Shown here: one piece after another, positions 16,720 through 24,794 of the stretch
How the letters are laid out: each line of letters starts with the position of its first letter
Position numbering within the stretch: the stretch's first letter is position 1
Origin: UBA11865 sp963749825
Lineage (GTDB): Bacteria > Chloroflexota > Anaerolineae > Promineifilales > Promineifilaceae
Direction of reading: 5' to 3'
Assembly (NCBI GenBank): GCA_963749825.1
Contig: CAVVOI010000015.1
Coordinates: forward strand, 62,001 to 126,000
Length of the DNA stretch: 64,000 nucleotides
Translations under genes and position numbers: made by a program
The notes under the pieces: generated by a model
The model's database searches: none
The model's input: the letters and a program-made list of their open reading frames with translations, nothing else
What the model was told of the DNA's origin: nothing

Positions 16720-17676
16720 TTATTTGCTGGCCTTGACCTGTTCCTCTATCCATGGGTAGGTTTCGGCAATGCCATCTTTCAGATAATAATTGGCTTGCCA
16801 ACCAGTGGTGTAAATTCGGTCGTTGCTAAAATTACGGGATTGCACGCCGACAGGTCCATCTATATGCTTGATTTTGATATTTTTGCCCGAAACCTCGGCG
16901 GCCGTCGCGACTAATTCGTTGACGGTGACATACTGGGGACAGCCAATATTGACTGCACCTTTCATATCAGAATGCATGAGCAGATAGATGCCATCCACCA
17001 TATCATCGACGTAGGTGTAGGAGCGGACGGCCGTACCGTCCCCCCAAACTTCAATCGTGCCGCCATCTTCTGCTTCAGCTACCTTGCGGCAAATGGCCGC
17101 GGGGGCTTTTTCGCGACCGCCAGTCCAAGTCCCATAAGGGCCATAACAATTTTGGAAGCGAGCAATTCGTACAGTCATACCTTGATTACGCTCGTAAGCC
17201 ATCGCGATTCTCTCAGAATAGAGCTTTTCCCAACCATACTCGTTGTCCGGATTGGCGGGAATCGCTTCGGCCTCGGTCATTTCCGGCTCGCCAGGCTGCA
17301 TATCACGATAAACACAAACCGAAGAAGAGAAAAAGTAACGAGGCACGCCTATTTTAGAAGCATTGTGCGTCATGTGGATGTTGATCAAGGCACTATTGTG
17401 CATGATTTCGCATTCGGCCGAATGAATAAAACCCATACCACCCATATCGGCCGCTAGCTGATAGACCTCATCGAAAGTGTCGCCATTTAAAGTGAGCGCA
17501 CCTATACAATTTCCCTCTTCTCTCAGGTCTAGCACCTGGAACTCGTCGGCTGCCGAAGGCGCAAATTCATGCTCCTTGATGTCTACGCCCCGTACCCAAT
17601 ATCCTTCACTTTTTAGCTTCTTGACTAAGTGACCACCGATAAATCCGCCAGCGCCACATACGAGTGCCCTTTTCAT
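16720..17676 (-). CDS. GDP-mannose 3,5-epimerase homologue (cassette 1)
   Basis: A 318-residue extended SDR closely resembling plant GDP-D-mannose 3,5-epimerase (GME). The nucleotide motif GAGGFIGG is at 8-15, LAADMGGMGF at about 74-83, the acid/base Cys121 in SSSVCVY, the YGWEK Tyr/Lys at 147/151, and GGREKAPAA with the second catalytic Lys190. In GME the Cys and that Lys drive C3 and C5 epimerisation, giving GDP-L-galactose or GDP-L-gulose. Both residues are kept, so an active epimerase is expected. ATG at 17676 is chosen because GGAG lies five bases upstream. It is 13 bases after the kinase stop, completing a kinase, nucleotidyltransferase, epimerase set. The nucleotide used could be GDP or CDP. 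Confidence 0.85.
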   Translation of the reverse strand: MKRALVCGAGGFIGGHLVKKLKSEGYWVRGVDIKEHEFAPSAADEFQVLDLREEGNCIGALTLNGDTFDEVYQLAADMGGMGFIHSAECEIMHNSALINIHMTHNASKIGVPRYFFSSSVCVYRDMQPGEPEMTEAEAIPANPDNEYGWEKLYSERIAMAYERNQGMTVRIARFQNCYGPYGTWTGGREKAPAAICRKVAEAEDGGTIEVWGDGTAVRSYTYVDDMVDGIYLLMHSDMKGAVNIGCPQYVTVNELVATAAEVSGKNIKIKHIDGPVGVQSRNFSNDRIYTTGWQANYYLKDGIAETYPWIEEQVKASK

Positions 17677-17689
17677 ATTTTCTCCTTCA

Positions 17690-18833
17690 TCAATCATTTT
17701 CACGACGGGCGATGATTCGCACCGCGTTTTCTATGGGTTTATCCGAAACCAAAATGAGATACCCGCCACCGCCGGCCCCGGATAATTTCCAGCCCAGGGC
17801 AACCTCTTTGTACCCTTCGATGAGATGAGCGACCGCATCATTCATCATCGTGGGGAACATGGCGATCTGGGCCTCAAATGCTGCTCTTATGGAACGGCCG
17901 AAAGCAACGACGTCCCGAGTCTTGATCGCTTCCCAACAGGCATCGGTAGCATCGGCTAACGTCTTGGCGCCATGCCGATCAATATATGTGTCCGCCAGGA
18001 CATCAAAATCCGCATGCCGGGGACCGAGAGTAACGAGGTAGAGGGAATTTTCCACGAATTGCAAGGACCGATCATCCCCCAGCCTGTCTATTTTCGAGGG
18101 CCAATACTCCCCCTCATAATACGCTTTGGCCAGACCAGGAATGACAATTCCGATGGCATCCTGTGATCCAGATATGATCGTTGTGCCTGGAGGGTTGTCG
18201 TAGCAGAATAAGATCTTGGCCAATTTCTCATGATTTCCGGCAGGCAAGCGAGGGCCCCACATGTCAATGGCTGCCTGTCGTGTACTGGAAGCCATACCGC
18301 TGCGATCGTTGAACTGGAGCGTGGGCTCTATGGAAATGGTGATCACGGAACCAGGATGGTGTTTGGAGACCCAAGGTTGGTCTAGCCAACCGCCAGCCAG
18401 GTCAATTCGGAAGGGTATTTGGTGAACAGTTCGTAAAGCTGTGGTTGAGCGTGGCGTCAATCCAGCGTGTGGCTCTCGATGGAGGACAAGATATTCAACC
18501 CCGTATTCCTGGCACAGTTGTTGTTTATCCGGGGTAGACCCATCTTCGTTAACGATGAAAATGTCTGGCTTGAATTGCCTGGAATTCCGCCAGGAAATCC
18601 AATATACCCGATCCTTGAGAAACAAATACATCCTTGACACATTTGACGGACTGGATCATAAAAAGGCGTTCATTCTGGTCGTTGACCGGAACTTTGCCCT
18701 TCAAATCGAAGACGGTTTTGTCTGATCCCAAAGCCACGTACAAATCGCCATAAGTGGCTGCCTCGTTAAAGAAGGCGATATGCCCGCTGTGCAGCAAGTC
18801 GAAACAACCGCTGACGAAGACCTTCTTTGTCAT
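17690..18833 (-). pseudogene. Nucleotidyltransferase-GHMP kinase fusion, interrupted by a frameshift
   Basis: This reads as one bifunctional gene broken by a single-base shift near 18580. The first part (ATG 18833) begins MTKKVFVSGCFDLLHSGHIA, a TagD-type cytidylyltransferase fold with intact HSGH. The frame is lost after about LDFLAEF and resumes at QFKPDIFIVNEDG in the next frame. That aligns with the uninterrupted paralogue at 20126-20947. The nucleotidyltransferase ends with RSTTALR, then passes directly into a GHMP sugar kinase (RIDLAGGWLDQPW, SGMASSTR, SGSQDAIG, and LSGAGGGGYL). It may be a sequencing error, a true mutation, or two separate products, since ATG at 18640 could restart translation. 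Predicted role: make a sugar-1-phosphate and activate it with a nucleotide for the adjacent epimerase. Confidence 0.78.
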
Positions 18834-18892
18834 ATTGGCATCACCTGAGTGTCGAGTGACATAATTCTCTGTAAACAAAGTTTTTGGATAGA

Positions 18893-18960
18893 GTCATTCC
18901 CGCGGAGGAAGGGACCCATGTTTTGATTGAAGATGGATGCCTGCCTTCGCAGGCATGACA
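18893..18960. repeat. REP-like short interspersed repeat
   Basis: This ~68-bp element begins GTCATTCCCGCGGAGGAA and ends with the hairpin ATGCCTGC-CTTC-GCAGGCAT (18937-18956) then GACA. It has the look of the widespread extragenic repeats with 'cattcccgcg...gcaggcatgac' ends. It lies between the LacI gene and the nucleotidyltransferase-kinase gene. Only one copy is in the window. Confidence 0.55.
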
Positions 18961-19022
18961 GAAATTGATCTTTTTAGTTAACACTGTAACTAGTAGACAG
19001 GGCTCTATCATCTGAATAAGTT

Positions 19023-20033
19023 TCATGAGACCAGGCACTGACCGCTTGAAGCACGTATGATCAATTGTGTTGGCAAGACTGTGTGTTGGCACTCGCCATC
19101 TAGCGCGCCGGTCACGCGGGCCAGGAGTAATCTTGCTGCCTGGTGACCCATTTCCAGGGCGGGCTGGGCAGCGACGGTAAGGAAAGGGTCAATGGATAAA
19201 GATGGTGGGATGTCATCCACAGTTACCAAAGCTATGTCTTCGGGTACGCGCAAACCTTCCTGGCGCAGGGCTTGAATGGCCCCAATGGCTACGAAGTTGT
19301 TGCCAGCAAAAAAGGCGGTCGGCTTTTCGGAGCCGGCGAGTGCTTGTTCTGCCATTTCGCGGCCGCTGTCTATGGTAAACGAACCCCAAAAGATTTTCGC
19401 CGCGCTATCTGGCATGCCAGCTTCAGCTAATGCCCGGCGAAAACCAGCAACCCGGTCAACGGCCGTCGATACCGTTTGTGGACCGGCTAACATGGTGATT
19501 TGTCGGTGTCCTAATGATAGTAAATGTTCTGTTAACTGGTATGCACCATCTTCGGAATCCGCTCTGACGATATCTACTTCTAAGCCCGGTATCTGGCGGT
19601 CTAATATCACCACCGGTATGTCTTGTTTTTGGATCGCGAGCACTGGCTCTGGCACGCTTCGGACGGGCACTAACAAGATACCATCGATTCGACGACGTAG
19701 GAGCATGTCCAGATATTGTTCCTGTTTGGCCTCTGATTCATCCGTGTTACAGAGGATGATGCTGTAACCACTGGCCTGGGCCACATCTTCAACGCCACGG
19801 GCCACTGTCGTCCAAAATGGATTGGTGATGTCTGTTAAAACCAGCGCCAGGGTCATAGTCTGCTTAAAACGCAAACTTGGACCGAGCATATTGGGAACAT
19901 AACCTAATTCCTCAATAGCGGTTTCGACTCGTTCTCGCGTTTCCTGGCTCACGTAATCAGAGTCGTTTATGACGCGAGATACGGTTATTGGGGCGACGCC
20001 AGCACGACTGGCAACATCACGAATTGTGGGCAT
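19023..20033 (-). CDS. LacI-family transcriptional regulator (cassette 1)
   Basis: A 336-residue repressor. The N-terminal helix-turn-helix and hinge read MPTIRDVASRAGVAPITVSR, with hinge helix LGPSLRFKQT. The sugar-binding core follows (LALVLTDITNPFWTTVARGVEDV, DGILLVPVRS, PVVILDRQIPG). It is about 60% similar by eye to the second LacI regulator at 27925-28932, so they are paralogues. ATG at 20033 is chosen over an upstream GTG because the family begins exactly at MPTI. A 36-bp perfect palindrome lies 30 bases upstream. It probably controls itself and the nucleotidyltransferase-kinase, epimerase and possibly fucI genes downstream. Confidence 0.93.
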   Translation of the reverse strand: MPTIRDVASRAGVAPITVSRVINDSDYVSQETRERVETAIEELGYVPNMLGPSLRFKQTMTLALVLTDITNPFWTTVARGVEDVAQASGYSIILCNTDESEAKQEQYLDMLLRRRIDGILLVPVRSVPEPVLAIQKQDIPVVILDRQIPGLEVDIVRADSEDGAYQLTEHLLSLGHRQITMLAGPQTVSTAVDRVAGFRRALAEAGMPDSAAKIFWGSFTIDSGREMAEQALAGSEKPTAFFAGNNFVAIGAIQALRQEGLRVPEDIALVTVDDIPPSLSIDPFLTVAAQPALEMGHQAARLLLARVTGALDGECQHTVLPTQLIIRASSGQCLVS

Positions 20034-20062
20034 TAGGACCACTCTATCCTTGTAGACAGGCC

Positions 20063-20098
20063 ACTATGGTACGCGTATCATGATACGCGTACCATAGT
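20063..20098. promoter_or_regulatory. 36-bp perfect palindrome: double LacI operator
   Basis: The left half ACTATGGTACGCGTATCA is followed by its exact reverse complement, centred between 20080 and 20081. Each half contains a LacI-like near-palindrome centred on TACGCGTA (TGGTACGCGTATCA and TGATACGCGTACCA), with centres 14 bp apart. This suggests two operator units for the LacI protein encoded just downstream. Confidence 0.7.
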
Positions 20099-20125
20099 AT
20101 CAACATGTATAGTCATTGTCAAGGA

Positions 20126-20947
20126 TTAGAATCCACGTAAGGTGGTACTTTCTCGCCTCTGTAGACCTTCTTTTGGGTGGCGCTGTAAAACAACGTATTC
20201 GATTCCTCGCTCTTCGCAAAAGGATCGCTTTTCAGGTCGATCGCCATCCTCGTTGACCACGTACAGGTCCGGTTTTAACATGGCTATCTCAGGTTCTGCA
20301 TCCATCCACCCTCGCCCCGAAGTAATGAGTGCCCCATCAACATGGCGAATGGATTGAACCATATATCTTCGTTCGTCTTGTAAAAAGAGTGGGTGACCTT
20401 CTCCTTTCAACAGCCGGACATTTGCATCATGCCCGACCATTACGTACAGCGCGCCTAATTGGGACACCTCTTCAAAAAACCTCACATGACCGGAATGCAA
20501 CCAGTCAAAACAACCGGTCACAATCGCTTTCTTGCGGTTACAGGGTCTCAAATGATCGAGACTTTGTGGGAACGGAGAATTTAGCAAATCTGCGTTTGAT
20601 AATAACTTGAAAGACACATCATGAGATTCACAGTAGGCTTGAATTTGCCAGCTTTTGCCCAACTCGCCCATCACCCAGGTCTGAGGTTGCAGATCATCGA
20701 CTTGATCGATGATGGCGTCTTCGGTCGATCCTGTTGCTGTCGATATTTGATCAACATAGCGCATAGCTTGGAGAATATATAAACGTTCTTCCAAGGGAAA
20801 CTTAGAGGATAGTCCTGTCAAGGCGCTCGTCGTTTCATCCGACCACAACAGTACATGTACCTGCCCTAACTTCGAAGCTTCTTCCAGGAAACGGACATGA
20901 TGTGATCGTAGATCATCAAAAGAGCCGGAAACAACAACTTTACCCAT
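20126..20947 (-). CDS. Double-domain TagD-type nucleotidyltransferase (cassette 2)
   Basis: A 273-residue protein with two nucleotidyltransferase domains in tandem. The C-terminal domain (~144-273) has the intact active site CFDWLHSGHVRF (HSGH), the RYMVQSIRHVD helix, NEDGDRPEK and the final RESTTLR motif. The N-terminal domain (1-~130) keeps the fold (GKVVVSGSFDDLRSHHVRF, ERLYILQAMRYVD) but has RSHH in place of HxGH, so its first catalytic His is lost. It is probably regulatory or structural. ATG at 20947 begins exactly at the strand MGKVVVSG, 9 bases after the kinase stop. The reaction expected is sugar-1-phosphate + CTP or GTP to nucleotide sugar. Confidence 0.85.
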   Translation of the reverse strand: MGKVVVSGSFDDLRSHHVRFLEEASKLGQVHVLLWSDETTSALTGLSSKFPLEERLYILQAMRYVDQISTATGSTEDAIIDQVDDLQPQTWVMGELGKSWQIQAYCESHDVSFKLLSNADLLNSPFPQSLDHLRPCNRKKAIVTGCFDWLHSGHVRFFEEVSQLGALYVMVGHDANVRLLKGEGHPLFLQDERRYMVQSIRHVDGALITSGRGWMDAEPEIAMLKPDLYVVNEDGDRPEKRSFCEERGIEYVVLQRHPKEGLQRRESTTLRGF

Positions 20948-20958
20948 AATTAGACGCC

Positions 20959-21804
20959 CTATGAATTGCTCGTCCTGACTTGCACCTGGATTGAGCCGGG
21001 CACCGTTTCTTCCGAAGCAACAAACAAATAGCCACCACCGCAACCGGAGTACATCGCCCCAGCATACTTGGACTGATAGTAATTTAGAATGCTTGAGAGA
21101 TCGTGTTTTATCGTTGAATGCTTAACTGTATGAGGCAGGATGGTTTCCCAGCATAACATGCATTCATTCATAGAAGCGCCAAGCGCCTCAACATCCCTGG
21201 CAAGAATCGCATCATAACAATCTTTGCCCGATTGGCCCAAGCGGCTTATCCAGTCAGGGTCCAGATTCTTCACCCCAAGGGGATAGTACCCCTCCGGCCG
21301 GGGCGCGATGGGCAAGATGTGAATCACCTCTTCCAACCAGTTGCCGGTGACTGGGTCTGTATTACTCTCGACGTGGACTGGAAAAAGGCCGTCTTCGAAA
21401 CCAAAGTCATAATCAATTCGACTGACGCCTGGATAAATGAGACCAACCATATCCTGTGATCCTGAAGGATCTGGACTATTTTGATTCTCTGCGCGGTACA
21501 ATTGGCGAACCAATTTGGCAGGATCATCATCCGGTATTTTGTCGCCCCATAACTTCGTAGCTACTTTTCGGGTGCTAGTTCCCATCCCGCACCGGTTCAT
21601 GAAGTAGAAGGTTGGTTTTAGGGCAACCACAACCATAGATCCTGGCGGCGAAGGATTCAATTCTGACACGAATGGCTGGTCGATCCATCCACCAGCAAAC
21701 GCGAGTCGGTAGGGCATGGGGCCAATCACATTGGTGATTTTTGATGAGTGGCATCCTGTCTTGTTACGATCCTGACTGATTTTTTTGGTTGTCTGCTTTG
21801 TCAT
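20959..21804 (-). CDS. GHMP-family sugar kinase (cassette 2)
   Basis: A kinase of up to 281 residues. The GHMP motifs are visible: an N-terminal substrate motif MPYRLAFAGGWIDQPF, a phosphate-binding variant CGMGTSTRKVA, the central SGSQDMVGLIYPGVS, and C-terminal SGCGGGYLFVA. The same four stretches occur in the kinase half of the fusion at 17690-18833, so they are paralogues. The first ~30 residues are polar and may not be translated; ATG just before PYRLAF is an alternative start. GHMP kinases next to nucleotidyltransferases usually phosphorylate a free sugar at C1. It lies between the epimerase and nucleotidyltransferase genes of cassette 2. Confidence 0.82.
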   Translation of the reverse strand: MTKQTTKKISQDRNKTGCHSSKITNVIGPMPYRLAFAGGWIDQPFVSELNPSPPGSMVVVALKPTFYFMNRCGMGTSTRKVATKLWGDKIPDDDPAKLVRQLYRAENQNSPDPSGSQDMVGLIYPGVSRIDYDFGFEDGLFPVHVESNTDPVTGNWLEEVIHILPIAPRPEGYYPLGVKNLDPDWISRLGQSGKDCYDAILARDVEALGASMNECMLCWETILPHTVKHSTIKHDLSSILNYYQSKYAGAMYSGCGGGYLFVASEETVPGSIQVQVRTSNS

Positions 21805-21865
21805 GGCCTCTCTCAGCTACTTGAAAGGTCTATTCTAGGTAGGTTTCTGTTAACCAATCAGTTCC

Positions 21866-22918
21866 TCATAACCGATCGATGACGGTTTTCTTCCCCGCTT
21901 TCCGGTCCGCATATTGTTGCTCGATCCAACTGTAGGTCGCTCGCATCCCGACATCAAGCGGAGTGCTCGGTTCCCAATCCAAAACTTGTTGAATGAAGGT
22001 GTTGTCACTGTTACGACCGGCAACACCTGTTGGGGCTTCCAGGTCATACTTGCGCTCAAGCTTGATCCCCCCGATCTCCTCGACCAAGCTAACCAACTGG
22101 TTGATTGAAACGAGATCGCTCGATCCAAGGTTGATGGGAGTGGCTATTAACTCATCACAGTGAGTGATCATGTCTATACCCAGGACACAATCGTTAATGT
22201 ACATGAAACTTCGAGTCTGGTTACCATCACCCCAGATGATAATGTCACTGGCGCCGCTATCCTTGGCTTCAATCACTTTCCGGCACATCGCTGCCGGAGC
22301 CTTTTCACGACCTCCATCCCAGGTGCCGTAGGGACCGTATACGTTGTGGAATCGGGCGATAAATGTCTTCATGCCACGCTCGGCCCAATACTCCTCACAG
22401 AACATCTCCGACAGCAGCTTTTCCCAACCATAACCTCTTTCGGCCATCGCCGGGTAGGCGTCTGCCTCCTTCAACGCCCGGACATTTGGATCCTTCTGTA
22501 AATCGGTATTGTAGGCGCAGGCTGAGGATGAAAAGAAAAAACGTTCGACGCCGGCATTATACGCAGCTTCGATCATGTGAGTGTTTATGAGTATGCTGCG
22601 CAGGCATTCAACCCGAAAACGTTCGATGAAACCCATTCCACCCATATCGGCCGCCAAATTATAGACCTCGACAGCGCCTTCGACTGCCCGGATGGCGTTG
22701 ACTTTTTCGCTCAGATCCATGGATAGATTTTCTACACCCGGCACTTGCTGGTACCAATGCGGTAATGGCTTTTTATCGATGGCTCGAATGCGGGTGAAAC
22801 CCAAATCATGAAAATAGCGCACCAGAGCTCCAGCGATAAAACCTCCAGCTCCGGTGATGACGATTAAATCATCTTTATCCAAATCTCGATGGATGATGGG
22901 TGTCTGGTTATCTGTCAT
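21866..22918 (-). CDS. GDP-mannose 3,5-epimerase homologue (cassette 2)
   Basis: A 350-residue GME-like extended SDR. The GAGGFIAG nucleotide loop is at 23-30, then NLAADMGGMGFI, catalytic Cys134 in SSSACAY, YGWEK (Tyr163, Lys167), and GGREKAPAAMCRK with Lys206. GRNSDN near the C-terminus is shared with plant GME. It is closer to plant GME than the cassette 1 copy (16720-17676), which it resembles throughout. All catalytic residues are kept. It is the first gene of its operon; two LacI-type operators lie at 22952-22965 and 23062-23079 in the 232-bp region upstream. The gene is followed by the kinase after 62 bases. Product could be a GDP-L-hexose. Confidence 0.87.
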   Translation of the reverse strand: MTDNQTPIIHRDLDKDDLIVITGAGGFIAGALVRYFHDLGFTRIRAIDKKPLPHWYQQVPGVENLSMDLSEKVNAIRAVEGAVEVYNLAADMGGMGFIERFRVECLRSILINTHMIEAAYNAGVERFFFSSSACAYNTDLQKDPNVRALKEADAYPAMAERGYGWEKLLSEMFCEEYWAERGMKTFIARFHNVYGPYGTWDGGREKAPAAMCRKVIEAKDSGASDIIIWGDGNQTRSFMYINDCVLGIDMITHCDELIATPINLGSSDLVSINQLVSLVEEIGGIKLERKYDLEAPTGVAGRNSDNTFIQQVLDWEPSTPLDVGMRATYSWIEQQYADRKAGKKTVIDRL

Positions 22919-22951
22919 TTACTGTCCCTCGCATTATATTTTGTCACTGTA

Positions 22952-22965
22952 TGGCAACGATACCA
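22952..22965. promoter_or_regulatory. LacI-type operator upstream of cassette 2
   Basis: TGGCAACGATACCA is a 14-bp imperfect palindrome with the central CG of LacI/GalR operators. It matches the perfect site at 23062-23079 and the two sites upstream of the LacI gene at 27925-28932 (TGGTAACGATACCA, GGTAACGTTACC). Confidence 0.65.
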
Positions 22966-23061
22966 TATTGGTCAAAAAAAACGTGAGATTTGCCTCTTTA
23001 TAAAAAAATAAGCCTTTTCGCAGAGATCCCACGATCAAGAATTCGACTAAAATTCTATATA

Positions 23062-23079
23062 TATGGTAACGTTACCATA
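23062..23079. promoter_or_regulatory. LacI-type operator, perfect 18-bp palindrome
   Basis: TATGGTAACGTTACCATA is a perfect palindrome with central CG, in an AT-rich region 144 bases upstream of the GME-like gene. It shares its core with the sites at 28982-29010, so one LacI protein probably controls both the importer operon and cassette 2. Confidence 0.72.
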
Positions 23080-23150
23080 ATATATCATAAGTGAGCCTTT
23101 GTCAACGGGTTTCTTCATTTTTTTCGCCTAACCAGTTTGCAAAGGTGGGA

Positions 23151-24698
23151 TTATTCTTGGGCCATGCCCGACAGGCCATTTTGATTGATCTTGCCAATAG
23201 CCTCCCGTAAAATATCCGCTTCCGTCGCTTCCCCCCGCTCGTATTCTTTACAAATTTCGCCTCGCCGCAAAACGATAATACGATGACTCATTTCTAGCGC
23301 TTCGGCGTAATCTGAGGTCAGCATCAAGATGCCTACCCCTTGCTCCAACAGCTCTTCCATGATCTGGTACACTTCGCGGCGGCCGTTGATATCAATACCC
23401 CGTGTTGGTTCATCGAAGATCATCACGTTACATTGGGCGCCAAGCCACTTGGCAACGACCGCTTTTTGCTGGTTGCCACCGGAAAGTTGGCCGGCCAAAG
23501 TGTGCATATCTGGCGCTTTAATTGACAAGCGCTGCATGAAAGATTGCGCTTCAATATCGATCTCCCGATGTTTCACCAACCCTGACACGCTTAACCGGTT
23601 CAGGCTAGGCAAAGCATAATTCTTACGGATGCTGTGATCAAGGATTAAGCCTAGTGATTTGCGGTCCTCGGTGAGGTAAGCGATCCCATCCTTAATGGCC
23701 TGAGTTGGCGTTGAAGCATTTACCTTGGTGTTATCGATGAAAATATCGCCGGAATCTCTTTTGTCTACCCCAGCGATTGTCCGGCCAAGTTCCGTCTTGC
23801 CAGCACCCATAAGGCCGGTAATGCCAACGATTTCGCCTTTTCTCACTGTAAGATTGATATCCTTGAGAAAACCAAGGCGTGAAAGGTTTTCAACCCGAAG
23901 TACGATATCGTCCCCTGGATTTGACAGGGCAGGGTATTGTTTCTGGATCTCACCCCCGATCATCTTTTCGATCATGTTATCGAAGGTAAGATCCTCGATG
24001 CGATAAGTGCCGGTATTCTTGCCATCGCGCAGAATAGTTACCCGATCGCCCAATTCATAAACTTCTGCATAGCGGTGCGAGATGTAGATGAAGCCAATGC
24101 CATCTACTTTCAGTTGGTTGATGAATTGAAATAGGTCCTGGCGGGAGCGATCCTCTAGCACATCAGTTGGCTCATCCAGAACGATAACCTTAGCCTGTTT
24201 GGTTAGTGCGCGGGCGATTTCCACCATTTTTTGTTGGGTAACGCTCAGCTTGCTAACAACGCCGGTCGGATCCAGGTCAATGTGAAACTGCCTTAGTAAC
24301 TCGCTCGCTTTCTGATAAAGGGTTTTTTGGTCTACCACGCCCAAGGCTTTGAAGCGGATAGGCTCCATGCCCAGGAAAATGTTACGGGCAATGTCGATTT
24401 CTTGAACGAGATTAATTTCCTGGTAAATGAATCTCAAGCCTTGATCCAAGGAGTCCTGAGGAGATCTGATTTCAACTTCTTGTCCATCGATGAAAATCTC
24501 ACCATCGTCGGCCGAATAGGCGCCGCTCAAGACTTTGATGAGTGTGCTTTTGCCGGCGCCGTTCTCACCTAAAAGGACGTGTACCTCACCGGGTTTAAGC
24601 TGAAAGTCAACGCTATCCAAGGCGACCACGCCCGGGAACCGCTTGGTGATATTTCTCATTTCGACGATATATTGGTTGGAATTCATACTATTTGCCAT
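23151..24698 (-). CDS. Sugar ABC transporter ATPase, RbsA/XylG type (double NBD)
   Basis: A ~515-residue peripheral ATPase with two fused nucleotide-binding domains, as in CUT2 importers. Domain 1 has Walker A GENGAGKST, signature-like LSVTQQKMVEIARAL and Walker B VIVLDEPTDVL. Domain 2 has the degenerate loop GLMGAGKTE, signature LSGGNQQKAVVAKWL and FDEPTRGIDINGR. ATG at 24698 is selected because GAGGGG lies four bases upstream; longer readings have no ribosome site. It follows the binding-protein gene, with a strong hairpin (24749-24780) between them. Ribose, xylose, galactose and similar monosaccharides are typical substrates; the adjacent GME/kinase cassette suggests a hexose used for activation. 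Confidence 0.92.
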   Translation of the reverse strand: MANSMNSNQYIVEMRNITKRFPGVVALDSVDFQLKPGEVHVLLGENGAGKSTLIKVLSGAYSADDGEIFIDGQEVEIRSPQDSLDQGLRFIYQEINLVQEIDIARNIFLGMEPIRFKALGVVDQKTLYQKASELLRQFHIDLDPTGVVSKLSVTQQKMVEIARALTKQAKVIVLDEPTDVLEDRSRQDLFQFINQLKVDGIGFIYISHRYAEVYELGDRVTILRDGKNTGTYRIEDLTFDNMIEKMIGGEIQKQYPALSNPGDDIVLRVENLSRLGFLKDINLTVRKGEIVGITGLMGAGKTELGRTIAGVDKRDSGDIFIDNTKVNASTPTQAIKDGIAYLTEDRKSLGLILDHSIRKNYALPSLNRLSVSGLVKHREIDIEAQSFMQRLSIKAPDMHTLAGQLSGGNQQKAVVAKWLGAQCNVMIFDEPTRGIDINGRREVYQIMEELLEQGVGILMLTSDYAEALEMSHRIIVLRRGEICKEYERGEATEADILREAIGKINQNGLSGMAQE

Positions 24699-24748
24699 GA
24701 TTCCCCTCATATGGTTGACACTCAGGGACATTATTGAGCTGGCATGAT

Positions 24749-24780
24749 GATGAGGGGGAAACATGCATTTCCCCCTCATC
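24749..24780. other. Intercistronic stem-loop between binding protein and ATPase genes
   Basis: GATGAGGGGGAAA (24749-24761) pairs perfectly with TTTCCCCCTCATC (24768-24780) around the 6-base loop CATGCA. It directly follows the binding-protein stop on the minus strand, and no long T-run follows. A role in stabilising binding-protein mRNA or partial termination is inferred, as for the hairpin at 1308-1338. Confidence 0.6.
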
Positions 24781-24794
24781 TAGGATTAATGGGG

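Noticed and set aside
18841..19092. Short minus-strand open frame containing ACEGRHPSSIKTWVPSSAGM
   Set aside because: This is the typical spurious translation of a REP-like repeat, so it was annotated as a repeat.
22919..23150. Riboswitch upstream of the GME-like gene
   Set aside because: The region is explained by LacI operators, and no conserved riboswitch core was seen.
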